NCBI GenBank assembly: GCA_963750915.1
Contig: CAVVSF010000012.1
Span: 1 to 64,000 of the forward strand
DNA length: 64,000 nt
Reading direction: 5' to 3'
Origin: DATBJJ01 sp963750915
GTDB lineage: Bacteria; Acidobacteriota; Vicinamibacteria; Vicinamibacterales; 2-12-FULL-66-21
Shown here one piece after another: positions 8,009 to 18,400 of this stretch. Every line of letters starts with the position of its first letter. Within the stretch, counting starts at the first letter, position 1. Position numbers and translations under genes: made by a program. Under the pieces are notes generated by a model. It saw nothing but the letters and a program-made list of their open reading frames with translations. It did no database searches and was not told the DNA's origin.

Positions 8009-8886
8009 CGCCGCAGGAACTGCAGCACCTCATCGACATCATCACGCAGGAAGTCCTGGCGGCGCAGGGGCACGGCCCGGCGCAGCGCCGGTGTGGCTGC
8101 CACTCGGTGCTGACCGACTGCTGCCCGTCGCAGCTGCGGGGCGTGCTCGACGCCGGCGCCACACGACTGGGCCTCCACGCCGCCGGCGGCGCCCCCGGCG
8201 GCGTCGCCGGCATGATCGACCACACGCTGCTCAAGGCGGACGCGACCCGGGCCGAGATCGAGAAGCTGTGCCGCGAGGCGGCCGAGTTCTCGTTCGCGAC
8301 GGTGTGCGTCAACCCGGCGTGGGTGGCGCGGGCCGCGGCGCTGTTGCGCGGCACTGGCGTCGGCGTCTGCTCGGTCGTCGGCTTTCCGCTGGGCGCCACC
8401 ACTGCCGATGTCAAGCAGTACCAGACCCGCCGTGCCATCTACGACGGCGCCGCCGAGATCGACATGGTGATCAACGTCGGGGCGCTGAAGTCCGGCGACC
8501 TGCGGACGGTCGAGCGCGATATCGAAGCGGTCGTCGACGCCTGCCGTCAGTGCGGCGTCGTCAGCAAGGTGATCATCGAGGCGGCGCTCCTGACCGACGA
8601 AGAGAAGATCACGGCCTCGACGTTGACGAAGGCGGCGGGCGCCGACTTCGTCAAGACGTCGACGGGGTTTGGTCCCGGCGGCGCGACGGTCGCCGACGTG
8701 GCGCTGATGCGGCGGGTCGTCGGCGCCGAGATGGGCGTCAAGGCCGCCGGCGGGGTTCGCGATCTCGACGGGCTCAAGGCCATGGTCGCCGCCGGCGCGA
8801 CCCGCGTCGGCGCCAGCGCCGGCGTCAAGATCGTCCAGGAGTCGAAGGGGCAGAAGGCTGCCGGGGGCGGTGCTCAGGGCTACTAG
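8005..8886 (+). CDS. deoC: Deoxyribose-phosphate aldolase with Cys-rich N-terminal extension
   Basis: Residues ~70-285 form a class I DERA: MIDHTLLKADAT, FATVCVNP, VVGFPLGA, EIDMVINVGALKSG, the Schiff-base lysine in SKVIIEAALL, ADFVKTSTGFGPGGAT with the second active-site lysine, and GVKAAGGVRD. It cleaves 2-deoxyribose-5-phosphate to acetaldehyde and glyceraldehyde-3-phosphate. The first 70 residues are extra: an amphipathic helix ELQHLIDIITQEVLAA at 5-20, like encapsulation peptides of microcompartment cargo, then C30, C32, H33, C39 and C40 in a CxCH-x5-CC cluster. GTG start overlaps the RpiB stop; the tail overlaps the convergent mscS gene by four bases. Confidence 0.93.
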   Translation: MTPQELQHLIDIITQEVLAAQGHGPAQRRCGCHSVLTDCCPSQLRGVLDAGATRLGLHAAGGAPGGVAGMIDHTLLKADATRAEIEKLCREAAEFSFATVCVNPAWVARAAALLRGTGVGVCSVVGFPLGATTADVKQYQTRRAIYDGAAEIDMVINVGALKSGDLRTVERDIEAVVDACRQCGVVSKVIIEAALLTDEEKITASTLTKAAGADFVKTSTGFGPGGATVADVALMRRVVGAEMGVKAAGGVRDLDGLKAMVAAGATRVGASAGVKIVQESKGQKAAGGGAQGY

Positions 8887-10043
8887 GCGCGCGGCGGCGC
8901 CGGCTGGCCCTCTTCCACCGCCTTCGCAGGCGGCGGCGCCAACGGGTGCACGGTCGCTCCCAGCGCCGGGAATGGCACCGCGACGCCCGCCTGGTTGAGG
9001 GCGATCCGGAGCCGGCGCCGCAGCTCCCGGCCCACCTCCCACTGCTTCAGCGGCATCGTCTTGATCCGCATCTTCAGCTGCACTGCCCAGTCGCCGAACG
9101 CGTCGATGCCGAGGATCTCGATCGGGTCGAGGATGAACGGACCGTAGCGGGTGTCGTCCTGCAGTTCCCGGCCGACCGTCCTGACTATCGCGACGATTCG
9201 ATCCGAGTCCTCGCTGTACGGCAGCGCCAGCGTGATGACGTAGAACGAGTAGTCCTTGCTCCGGTTCGCCAGCGTCGTGATCGCGCCGTTCGGGAAGACG
9301 TGGACCGCCCCTTCCTCGTCCCGCAGGACGATCGTCCGCAGGTTGATCTGCTCGACGAGACCGCCGACGCCGTTGATCGCGGCGACGTCACCGACGCGGA
9401 CCTGGTCCTCGAGGATCAGGAAGAAGCCGCTGATGATGTCGCGGACGAGCGTCTGGGCGCCGAAGCCGACGGCGAGGCCGGCGATGCCCGCGCCGGTCAG
9501 CACCGGCGTGATGTCGATGCCGAACTCCCGCAGCATCATCAGCACGGCGATGCTGGCGATGAGCCCGGTCGAGACCTTCTCGATCAGCGCACCGAGTGTA
9601 CGGGCGCGCTTGGCGCGTTCGAGCGCGTCGAGCGTCGTGCCGAGGCTGACCTGGTGCTCGAACCGGCTCACCAGCAGCGTCACGGTGCGGATCGCGGCAT
9701 AGCCGACGAGGCCGATCAGCAGCACCTTCGTGCCGTGCGCGAACGCCCACTCGGTCAGCGTCCGCAGCGGCACCCCGGTGCGCGGCACGAGGCCGACGAG
9801 CTCGAACGCGGGGAAGATCAGCAGCGAGACGGCGAGAACGAAGGTCGTCAGCGCGATGAGCCGCAGCGGCGCGCGGACGAGCGGGCTGGACACCGCGAGG
9901 TGCACGCCAAGCGCGGCGCGCAGGATGCGCTCGACCAGCCGCTTGACGATGAGCGCCGCCGCGGCCGCCAGCAGCAGCGTCGCTGACACCGCTGTGAAGA
10001 GCGCCTCCCAGTCGACTGGGCCGACAAACAGCCGGGGAATCAT
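8883..10043 (-). CDS. MscS-family mechanosensitive channel
   Basis: The 386-residue protein has an N-terminal set of about five hydrophobic helices (roughly 15-35, 55-80, 105-125, 160-175) followed by the MscS core: the pore-lining helix GAGIAGLAVGFGAQTLVRDIISGFFLILEDQVRVGD, the beta domain GGLVEQINLRTIVLRDEEGAVHVFPNG and a C-terminal alpha/beta domain ending in a proline-rich tail. Such channels sit in the inner membrane and release solutes on hypo-osmotic shock. It is convergent to deoC and is followed upstream by an independent gene cluster on the same strand. Start ATG at 10043. Confidence 0.92.
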   Translation of the reverse strand: MIPRLFVGPVDWEALFTAVSATLLLAAAAALIVKRLVERILRAALGVHLAVSSPLVRAPLRLIALTTFVLAVSLLIFPAFELVGLVPRTGVPLRTLTEWAFAHGTKVLLIGLVGYAAIRTVTLLVSRFEHQVSLGTTLDALERAKRARTLGALIEKVSTGLIASIAVLMMLREFGIDITPVLTGAGIAGLAVGFGAQTLVRDIISGFFLILEDQVRVGDVAAINGVGGLVEQINLRTIVLRDEEGAVHVFPNGAITTLANRSKDYSFYVITLALPYSEDSDRIVAIVRTVGRELQDDTRYGPFILDPIEILGIDAFGDWAVQLKMRIKTMPLKQWEVGRELRRRLRIALNQAGVAVPFPALGATVHPLAPPPAKAVEEGQPAPPRA

Positions 10044-10095
10044 CCGTGCAGGATAGCAGATGGATCGCGCCGGTTCGGACGGCAGCCGCGCGGGC

Positions 10096-11517
10096 TCACT
10101 GCTTCTGCGCCGGGAACGGCGTGCCGGTCACCGGGTCTCTCGGAACCGTCGGCTTCGCTTCCCATGCGTCGAGTTTGTCGACGACCAGCATCACGCCGTA
10201 CATGCGCACCCAGTGGCCGGGAAAGGTGCAGACGAAGATGTACTCGCCGGGCGCCGACGGGGCGTTGAACCCGAGCCGCTCGGTCTCGCCCTCGCGGACG
10301 AGACGGGTCGAGAACAGAACCTGCGGGCTGTCGGGAACGAAGGGCTTGGCCGTCGAAGCCGGGTCTGCCGGCATCGGCATCGCGGCGCCCTTCGTGCCGA
10401 TCTCTTCGAGCGATCCGGGACGCCCTACGACCAGGTTGTGGGGCATGGCGTCCGGGTTGAAGAGGACGATCTGAACCGGCTTGGCGGCCTCGACCACGAA
10501 CCAGCGAAGGTCGAACGCAAGCTTCTCGGGCAGCGCCTGGATGCGGACGACCTGTACGCCGAGGGCGCGCAGATCGCGGCGGACGGCGCGGCCGGCGTCC
10601 GCCGGCATCTTCGCCGCCAGGCGTTCGCCGAACTGAATCTCGTCGAGGACCGCCGGGCTCGTCCGCTCTGCCGGCGGCACCGCCCCGACACGCTTGACGA
10701 TGGTTCTGGCCAGCGGCTCGATGCCGGCAGCCGGCCAGGCCTCCTCAGGAAACGCCTGGAGCGAACGCAACGCCGCCCGCGCCGCCTGCGCGTCCGCGCC
10801 GCTCGACACCTCCTGCGCGAGCCGATCGAACGTTGCCGCATCGCGCCTGGTCCAGCCGAGCGTGCCGAGCGCCTGCACCCGGGCGTCGCCGGCCGAAGTG
10901 TCGTTCGCGACCGCAAGTATTGGCGCGGCCAGTTCCTGCTGTAGCGCCGGATGCTTGCCGAGGTAGCGCACACCGCGCATCAGGTCGATGATGTGGCCGT
11001 TGCTGCTCGCGGTTTTCCAGGTCGCGGCGGATGCGCCGTCGGCGATCATCGAGGCGCCGTACGCGCCGGTCCGGACCCACGGCTCGGCCGCCGAGGCTGC
11101 CTGCGAGAAGGCGGCCTGGTCCTGCTTCAGCGAGCCGGCCGGAAGCGCGAACAGCATCCCGAGGACGCGCTCCGCCGTGATCTCGTCGTCGCCGGCGATC
11201 TTCGCGAGCCCGGTGAGGAGCACCCGTGCCGGCGTCGACTTGTCGAGTTTCACGAGCGCCGCGACCGCCTCGTCGCGGAAGCTTGCCGGTACGCCGCGGC
11301 GGGAGAGGATCGCCCTGTACACCGGCCGGTACTTCGGGTCGTCGTCCTTGCGCTCGACCTCGACGAGCTGCTCGCTCGTCAGGCGCCCAAGCTGGTACTC
11401 GACCTGGCGCTCGGGCAGATCGATGAGAATACGCGGCGCCTTGGATGACTGGGCCGCGGCGGTGCAGGTCGCCGCGAGCGTCAGGGCGGCGGCGGCCGTA
11501 AGACGAAAGAGGGTCAT
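10096..11517 (-). CDS. Secreted HEAT-repeat protein with C-terminal cupredoxin domain
   Basis: ATG at 11517 is two bases after the stop of the upstream gene; the frame extends further upstream but the signal peptide MTLFRLTAAAALTLAATCTAAAQ fixes this start (473 residues). The middle is alpha-helical with HEAT-like repeats (~60-290). The last ~130 residues form a blue-copper domain: AMPHNLVVGRPGSLEEIG gives the first His ligand and EYIFVCTFPGHWVRMYGVMLVV gives Cys, His and Met ligands, as in azurin/auracyanin. A probable periplasmic electron carrier or copper protein working with the propeller protein encoded just upstream. Confidence 0.88.
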   Translation of the reverse strand: MTLFRLTAAAALTLAATCTAAAQSSKAPRILIDLPERQVEYQLGRLTSEQLVEVERKDDDPKYRPVYRAILSRRGVPASFRDEAVAALVKLDKSTPARVLLTGLAKIAGDDEITAERVLGMLFALPAGSLKQDQAAFSQAASAAEPWVRTGAYGASMIADGASAATWKTASSNGHIIDLMRGVRYLGKHPALQQELAAPILAVANDTSAGDARVQALGTLGWTRRDAATFDRLAQEVSSGADAQAARAALRSLQAFPEEAWPAAGIEPLARTIVKRVGAVPPAERTSPAVLDEIQFGERLAAKMPADAGRAVRRDLRALGVQVVRIQALPEKLAFDLRWFVVEAAKPVQIVLFNPDAMPHNLVVGRPGSLEEIGTKGAAMPMPADPASTAKPFVPDSPQVLFSTRLVREGETERLGFNAPSAPGEYIFVCTFPGHWVRMYGVMLVVDKLDAWEAKPTVPRDPVTGTPFPAQKQ

Positions 11518-11519
11518 CG

Positions 11520-14252
11520 CTACTTGATGAACCGCTGCAGGGTGTTCATGGCCTGGTCGAGGGTGTATTTCAGAAATCGATCCTGGGGCTGTTCGAGCGA
11601 GGCGAGCGCCACTTCCGCGCCCTCCTCGGCCTGGAAGAAGCTGGCGGCGCGCACCGCTTCGAGGCGAACGGCCGGATGCGGATCGACCGCCAGGGCGCGC
11701 AGCTGCGTCAGCGGGTCGATCAGCCGGTCGCGCCAGTAGCAGAGCACCCGCGTCGCCGCTGCTCGTGCCAGCGGCTCGCTCGACTTGAGCATGCGGTCGA
11801 GCAGCGCCGCGTTGACCTCGTCCTGCCACTGATGCGCCCACAGCGCCTCCATCATGTGATGCTCGTAAGCCGGATCCTTCGGATCGAGCTTGGCGATCCA
11901 TGTCTGCAGCGCCGCCATGACCTGCTTCGAGTCACGCGCGCCGAGCTCGATCCGGACGCGGTAGCGCACGCGGTTCTCCGGCTCCTTGAGCAAGTCGAGC
12001 AGCTGCGGAATCGGGGCGCCGGCGATGACCGGCGGCTTGAGCAGCGGGCGTCCCTCGGCGGTGACGCGATAGACGCGGCCGTGCAGCTTGTCGCGGGAAC
12101 GGTCGCGCAGGTTGTGCTGCATGTGCCCGACGATCGGGTTCTGCCAGTCGACGAAATAGAGCGCGCCGTCGGGACCGACCTCGGCGTCGACCGGCCGGAA
12201 GTTCGGATCGGCGGAGTGCAGGATCGGGTCGGTCTCGGTGATCTTCAGCCCGGCGCCATCCTCGCTGAGCTTGTAGTTGAGCAGGCCGCGGAAGTCGATC
12301 GTGTTCAGCACGATCAGGTTGCCCTGCATCGATTCCGGGAAGTGCCGGCTCGAGAGGATCTCGGTACCGCCGACCGGCCGCGTCCGCACCGTGCCGGGCT
12401 TCGGCGCATCCCTGGTCTCCATCGCCGGGTAGTACTTCTTGGTCGAGAACGACGGTCCGTAGTACGGCTGGCCGCCGGTCGCGTCGAAGACGATGTTGCG
12501 GGCCCAGTGATCGAAGACGTGGCCGTGCGGATTGGGGAAGTTGAAGGGGATGAAGGTCTCGAACTTCCAGGTTTTTGGCTCGAAGCGGTAGACGCCGCCG
12601 TCGACCTGGCGGTTGACCGGCCCCCACGGCGTCTCGACCTGGGTGCGGTGGAAGATCCCCTCCTGCATGTAGAGCGCGCCGCCGGGGTCGAAGGTGAAGC
12701 TGTTGATGGCGTGATGTGTGTCGGCCGAGTCGAAGCCGTGCAGCAGGATCTGCTTGGTATCGTACTTGTCGTCGCCGTTGGTGTCCTTCAGGAACACGAG
12801 GTTCGGCTGCTGCGCGACGAGGACGCCGCCGTTGTAGAACTCGAAGCCGGTCGGGTTGGCGAGATCGCCGGCGAAGATCGTGCTCTTGTCGGCCTTGCCG
12901 TCGCCGTCGGTGTCCTCGAGGATGATCAGCTTGTCATCCATCGGCGTCTTCGGCTGCCAATGGGGATAGTTCTTCCAGGATGCGACCCAGAGCCGGCCCT
13001 TGGCGTCGAACGACATCTGCACCGGCTTGACGAGCTCGGGGAACTCCTTCTCCGAGGCAAAGAGCTGGACCTTGAGCCCCTTGCCGATCGTCATCGCGTC
13101 GATGTTCTCCTGGCCGTACTTGAACGGCGAGGCTCCCGGCAGGTTCGTGCCCGCGTCGATCGGCGCCGGCGTATTGGTATCGTCGATCTTCAGGTCGCCG
13201 CCGCCGGCAAGCGCCCAGATCCGCCGATCGCGGTTCGACGTCATCTGGTCGAGCATCGGCAGCTCGCGTTGGAGCACGTCGTAGTTGCTCGGGAGGACGT
13301 CTTCCTTGGCAGTCTTGGCCGCCTGGTTGGCGTTGACGTTGCGCGGCGTGCCGCGCACGAACGTCAGGAAAGCGCGATCGCCGTAGGTGGAGTAGCCGTC
13401 GGTGACGCGATAGCGGTGGAACCAGTAGAAGTCCTTGTCGACCACCGCCTCGCGGACGCGGCTGACGAGCGCCTGCGGGTACGAAGGCGTGTCGGCGAAG
13501 AGCGCGCGGTCGATGGTCCGGGCGAGATGCCTGTTGCCTTCGCTCGTCAGGTGAATCCCCTGCATCGTCAGCGGCTCGGCGATGTCGGCGTAGAGCTTCA
13601 GGGTCGGCGTGAACAGATCGACGAAGGTGACGTTCTGGTGCTTCGACGCCACGTCGGCCATGGCCTTGGTGTAGAGCGCAAGCCGGCCGTTGTTCTCCTT
13701 GCCGTCCGGAAGATGCGTGCTCTGCAGATCCTCATGCGCGATCGGCGAGAAGAGCACGATGCGGGGCGCGGTCTTGCCGTTGTACTTCTTCGCCAGCGAA
13801 TGCGTCAGCCACGCGGCCAGGTCCTTCTTGAACGCCTCCAGCCCGGCTGCCGCCGCGTACGACTCGTTGTAGCCGAAGAAGGCAAAGATGACGTCGGCGT
13901 TGGTGTTGGTGCCGGCGAACCGGTTGTCCTCGTAGCCGCCCACCGGCTCGGCGAGGCCGCTCAGCCATTCGTCCGGCGTGCCGAAGTTCTTCGAGCGCAG
14001 CCGGGTGTTGATCTCGTCGCCGCTGAACGCGAGGTTGCGGAAGACGAGCTGGTGCTTCGGGAACCGCAGCTGCAGCATCGTCTCGAGCCAGCCGTCGTAT
14101 TGCAGACGCTCACCGAGCGTATTGCCGATGATGCAGATGTTGTCGTTCGGCTGCAGCGTGAACGACTGAGCCGCCTTGCCAGGGGAGGTGGGGGAGGCGA
14201 GCAGGGCGAGGCCAAGCCCGCACGCCGCGGCGCCCCAGCGCATCTTGTGCAT
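11520..14252 (-). CDS. GDSL/SGNH hydrolase - membrane-bound-dehydrogenase-type beta-propeller protein with HEAT tail
   Basis: The ATG at 14252 has GGAG ten bases upstream and gives a signal peptide; an in-frame GTG at 14267 is an alternative. Residues ~30-260 look like an SGNH hydrolase (ICIIGNTLGERLQYDGW replaces the classical GDS, then FGYNES and GIHLTSEGNRHLA). Residues ~360-720 match the 'putative membrane-bound dehydrogenase' propeller (TIGR02604-type): PVQMSFDAKGRLWVASW, ILEDTDGDGKADKSTIFA, FLKDTNGDDKYDTKQILLHGF, VDAEVGPDGALYFVDWQNP. The last 150 residues are HEAT-like. The haem c domain often fused to such proteins is missing; the adjacent cupredoxin may replace it. Substrate unknown, likely a sugar. 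Confidence 0.88.
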   Translation of the reverse strand: MHKMRWGAAACGLGLALLASPTSPGKAAQSFTLQPNDNICIIGNTLGERLQYDGWLETMLQLRFPKHQLVFRNLAFSGDEINTRLRSKNFGTPDEWLSGLAEPVGGYEDNRFAGTNTNADVIFAFFGYNESYAAAAGLEAFKKDLAAWLTHSLAKKYNGKTAPRIVLFSPIAHEDLQSTHLPDGKENNGRLALYTKAMADVASKHQNVTFVDLFTPTLKLYADIAEPLTMQGIHLTSEGNRHLARTIDRALFADTPSYPQALVSRVREAVVDKDFYWFHRYRVTDGYSTYGDRAFLTFVRGTPRNVNANQAAKTAKEDVLPSNYDVLQRELPMLDQMTSNRDRRIWALAGGGDLKIDDTNTPAPIDAGTNLPGASPFKYGQENIDAMTIGKGLKVQLFASEKEFPELVKPVQMSFDAKGRLWVASWKNYPHWQPKTPMDDKLIILEDTDGDGKADKSTIFAGDLANPTGFEFYNGGVLVAQQPNLVFLKDTNGDDKYDTKQILLHGFDSADTHHAINSFTFDPGGALYMQEGIFHRTQVETPWGPVNRQVDGGVYRFEPKTWKFETFIPFNFPNPHGHVFDHWARNIVFDATGGQPYYGPSFSTKKYYPAMETRDAPKPGTVRTRPVGGTEILSSRHFPESMQGNLIVLNTIDFRGLLNYKLSEDGAGLKITETDPILHSADPNFRPVDAEVGPDGALYFVDWQNPIVGHMQHNLRDRSRDKLHGRVYRVTAEGRPLLKPPVIAGAPIPQLLDLLKEPENRVRYRVRIELGARDSKQVMAALQTWIAKLDPKDPAYEHHMMEALWAHQWQDEVNAALLDRMLKSSEPLARAAATRVLCYWRDRLIDPLTQLRALAVDPHPAVRLEAVRAASFFQAEEGAEVALASLEQPQDRFLKYTLDQAMNTLQRFIK

Positions 14253-14275
14253 GGTCACAGTCTCCACGTCAGACT

Positions 14276-15298
14276 CTACTTGATTTGTTTCGGGATCGGC
14301 GAGTCCCAGCCCGCGAGGTCAGCTGGCTTCATCCCCTTGACGAAACCGTCGAACGCGAAGGTCGTCGGATGGAAGGGGCCGACGAATTCAATCGGCCCGT
14401 CGGGGCGAATTGCCGATTCGAGCCCCGCTGCCCACAAGGTCGCGTTCACGGCCATCCGGCGGAAGCCGTCGTTCAGCAGATCCTCGGAGGCGCCGTGCGT
14501 CGTGGTGAACACGCGGCCTTGCCTGCCCGACGCGCCGGCGTACGACCGATACCACGCTACGGGCATCTTCTCCTTGTCCGCCGCCGGCGGAGAATCCGGG
14601 GTCATGCCGTTCAGGATCTCCCCGAGCGCCAGCACTGTGCTGCCGGCGATCGGCGCTGCCGTGTAACCGCCGGACTGCGCCCATACGTCCTTGACGCCGG
14701 CGAGGATGGGATGCGCGCGCTGGTCGGGTTCGAGAAGCAGCCGCGAGCTTTGCTTGTGGTTACGCCCGTAATGCGAGACCCACGTTTCGCCGAGAATCTG
14801 CCGGCCGAAGCCGCCCGCGTAGTCCCCCTTTTCGTCCCACCGGTATTTCAGGAACTTCGCGTCCGGACGCTTGATTTGAAACGCGTGCGTCGCCGTTCGA
14901 TAGCCGACGACCGGTCCGCCGCGATCCAGGTAGTCGACGATGTGCTGCATCTCCGCGTCCGGGAAGTCCTGGAACCTCAGGAACACCACGAGGAGATCGG
15001 CGGTTTTGAGCGCCTCCAGGCCAGAAATGTTGGAGCTGCCGGGCACGATATTCCCGGTTGCGGGATCGGTCGTGAAGAAGACGCTGCACTTGAAGCCGTA
15101 GTGCTTCGCCAGGATTCGGGCAAGGGCCGGCAGCGACTCCTCCCCCCGATACTCGTGATCGCCAGCCAGCCAGACGATGTGCTTGCCCCGGCCCGGCCCG
15201 GAATCGCCTTCGTAAACGACGAGGTGCGGGTTGGTCTGGGCGCGCGTCATCGTCACGAACGCGGTGACGACGAGAGCGCAGGCAAGAAGTGATCGCAT
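14276..15298 (-). CDS. Secreted ThuA-domain protein
   Basis: The start at 15298 gives a signal peptide, MRSLLACALVVTAFVTMTRAQ. The mature protein is a ThuA (trehalose-utilisation type, class I glutamine amidotransferase-like) domain: GKHIVWLAGDHEYRGEESLPALARILAKHYGF, TADLLVVFLRFQDFPDAEMQHIVDYLDRGGPVVGYRTATHAF, FTTTHGASEDLLNDGFRRMAVNATLWAAG. ThuA proteins are linked to uptake or turnover of sugars and accompany TIGR02604 dehydrogenases in Planctomycetes and Acidobacteria. It stops 23 bases before the propeller gene start, so the two are probably co-transcribed. The frame is open further upstream, but that part lacks protein-like character. Confidence 0.88.
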   Translation of the reverse strand: MRSLLACALVVTAFVTMTRAQTNPHLVVYEGDSGPGRGKHIVWLAGDHEYRGEESLPALARILAKHYGFKCSVFFTTDPATGNIVPGSSNISGLEALKTADLLVVFLRFQDFPDAEMQHIVDYLDRGGPVVGYRTATHAFQIKRPDAKFLKYRWDEKGDYAGGFGRQILGETWVSHYGRNHKQSSRLLLEPDQRAHPILAGVKDVWAQSGGYTAAPIAGSTVLALGEILNGMTPDSPPAADKEKMPVAWYRSYAGASGRQGRVFTTTHGASEDLLNDGFRRMAVNATLWAAGLESAIRPDGPIEFVGPFHPTTFAFDGFVKGMKPADLAGWDSPIPKQIK

Positions 15299-15469
15299 CG
15301 TTTGAGTGAGTTCCTGGTTCGAGGGTCGCAGCCACCGGCGGTCCCGGAAGCCGGCCGCCCGGCTGCCCGGGTGCCCCGGGCAACCGCACAACCGGACGAC
15401 CGTCCGACCGGACGCCGTCTAAACAGTTATCAGAATGTAAACCGAATCGCGCCCTGCATGATGCGCGCG

Positions 15470-18400
15470 TCACGGGCGGTCAGTCGCCTGGCCGAACGAC
15501 TGGTTGACCTGCTCACCGGCCGGGTTGAACTGCGCGTTCGTGTTGATGGTGAGCCAGTTCACCTGATTGAAGACGTTGTAGGCCTCCCACCGGAACTGCA
15601 GGCGGCGCCCGCCGCCGAGCTGGAAGTTCTTGAAGATCGACATGTTCGACAGGACGATCTTCGGCATCCGGTAGAACCGCACCGGCGCGTTGCCGATGTC
15701 GCCGCGGCCGGTCAGGCGGCTGAACGCCGGGATGTTGAAGTAGCTGCCGCTGCCGCCGGGTGTCGGATCACAGTCGCCGCTCTGGCAGGCCGCGTCGTCC
15801 GGGTCGCCCTCGATGCGGGGCCGCGTGCCGCCGTCGCCCCCGGTGAAGTCGAAATTGTCGGTCGTCGACGTCGTCGCCCCGTTCCAGTCGCCGCTGACGA
15901 GGCCGGTGTCGCCGGAGAGCTGCCAGCCGTCGAGCAGGCCGCGGGTCAGGACGTTGTCCCACATCCGGCTGCCGTTCGGCAGGTCCCACGTGTAGTTGAT
16001 GACGAGGTTGTGGTACTGCGTCGAGCCGTCAGGCCCCTCGTTCCAGGCGGGACCGGGCCGCAGCGTGTTGTAGGTCGTACCGTCGCTCGTCGTCTGGCCG
16101 AAGGTATACGCGACCGCGAACTGCAGCCCGTTGATGTAGCGGCGATTCAACTGGACCTGCAGCGCGTTGTACGACCCGGTGCCGAAGTGCGACCGCATCG
16201 TGATGTCCTGGTAGCCGTAGTACGGGCGCAGGAACTCGTTGGGTTTCGCGGTCGTCGGGTTCTGCGGGTTGGCGTTCTCCGGGTTGAGATCGACGAACCT
16301 GGCGCCATCCGGCACGGAGTTGATGCTCACGTTCATCTCCGCATCCCGCATCTGGAAGCCGGCGTAGGTGACGTCGAGAACGGTGCCCCAGCCCACTTCC
16401 CGCTGGACGCCGATCGAGTAGTTGTAGCTCTTCGGCGTCTTGGCGTCGCGCTCGAGACCGAAGACGGCGCTCGGCCTGTTCGAGAACGCTCCCTGCGCCC
16501 CGGCGGCGAGCAGTGTGTCCATCGTCCCGTAGATGATGCTGGGCGTGTTCTGGGCGGGCGGGTTGCGCGCCATCGCGTCGAGGCCGTTGGCGTTGACGTG
16601 CGGGTTGTGGTAAAGCCCGACGCTCGCGTGCAGGGCCGTCTTCGAGTCGCCGGTGATGTCCCAGGCCAGGCCGAGCCGTGGCTCGGGTTCGATGCCCTGC
16701 GAGTCGCGGAAACCTTTGGGATAGCCGGGCTCGTCGCTCGTGACCATGCCGTTGTAGCGATCGCCGCTGCCGGGAACGAACGTGCCGACGAATACGTTCG
16801 GCAGCGTCTGGCCGGTCACGGGATCGTAGGCGACGTTGACGTTGCCGATTCTCGCCGGCTCATAGAGGCGCGGCGCCCTCGCGGGGTCGTAGCGCTCCGG
16901 AACGAACACGGCGGCTGGTTCGGTCGAGTACCACGGCGTGTACCAGAGGAACCGGACGCCGTAGTCCAGGGTCAGGCGGCGGCTCGCCTTCCACGTGTCC
17001 TGGAAATAGAACTCCGAGATGTACCGCTTGCCCTTGACCTCGGAGAACGCGTCGATCTCGCGATACTCGCGGAACGTGCCGAGGAGGGCGTTGGCGTAAC
17101 TGTGGTTGGCGTCAAACGGGTTGTTCGTGTCGTTGTTGAACGTGAACTCGCCGGCCCACGGGCCGGCGCCGACGCCGCCGTTGCCTTCAGAGTTTCGCGA
17201 CTGCTCGAAGTAGAAGCCGCCCTTGAACGAATGGCTGCCCTTGATCCACGTCAGGTTCGTACGAATCGACGTCAGCCAGGCCTGTCCCTCGTCGACGAGG
17301 CGGTTGTCGAAGGTGAAATTGGGTGTGTTCGGGACGTTGAAGTTGACCTTGGGAACGACGCTGCGCGGGTTCAGCTCCGGATGGAACTGGCCGACCGTGA
17401 AACCGACGTTGTCGCGGTTGATGCGCTCCCAGTCGCCCTCGGTCAGCGGGTAGAACTGCTCGGTCTGCTGGCGGACGCCGAAGTCGGTGTCGAGCACCAG
17501 CGCCGGCGTGATGATCTTCGTGTAGTTGGCGCTGACGCCGCGGTCGGTGTTGAGGTAATGGGTGTTGAAGAAGCCCCATTTCGCCGGTCCGGCGGTGATC
17601 TCGCTGCCGCGCTGGTCCGAGTACCAGTCCTTGAACGTGAAATAGAAGCTGTCGCTGGCGTTCGGCCGCCAGTCGACGCGCAGGACGTTGTTCATCTTCG
17701 GGTTGTCGGCGTTCTCCTGCGTCGAGTAGTTGAACTGCCCCTGGGTGAAGTTGCGGTCGAAGTTGTTGGCGCGCGGCAGCATGTTGAGCAGGGCGCGGCC
17801 GTTGGCGTTGATTCGCTCCGCCGGGATGATGTTGTCGGGGAAGCATCCTGGCCCGCCGTCGACGGCGCTGCAGCTGCCTTGCCGCAGCGGGTCCTTGATG
17901 TGGATCAGGCGCCCGTCGCTGTTGAGCGTCTGCGAGAAGTCACCCTGCATCTCGCGGTCGGTCGGCATCGTCCAGTTGCGCAGCGGTCCGGGACGGCTGA
18001 CGAGCGGCGCCTCGAGCGAATAGAAGAAGTAGATGTTGTCGGTCTTCGGGAACGGTCCGCCGACGTTCGCGCCATAGGTGTTGAAGCGATACCGCGGCTT
18101 CTGGGCGTTGGCGCGGTTGGTGAAGAAGTTGGTGGCGTTGAGGTTCTCGTGACGACCGTAGTAGTAAAGATTGCCACGGTATTGCGAGCTGCCGCTCTTG
18201 CTGACGATCTGCACCTGGCCGCCGCCGGCGCGCCCGTACTCGGCCCGGTAGGTATTGAGCAGCACGCGCACTTCCGCGATGGCGTCGAGGTTGATCTGCT
18301 GCGCCATGAGGTTGCTGGCGCCGACCTCGTTGGCGACGACGCCGTCGACGATGACGTTGCTCCAGTCGCGCCGCGCCCCGCCGACGTTGGGGACGTCGGT

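Noticed and set aside
11676..14666. 996-residue plus-strand open frame
   Set aside because: Exact antisense shadow of the GDSL-propeller gene; its arginine/valine-rich, domain-free sequence is typical of GC-rich antisense frames.
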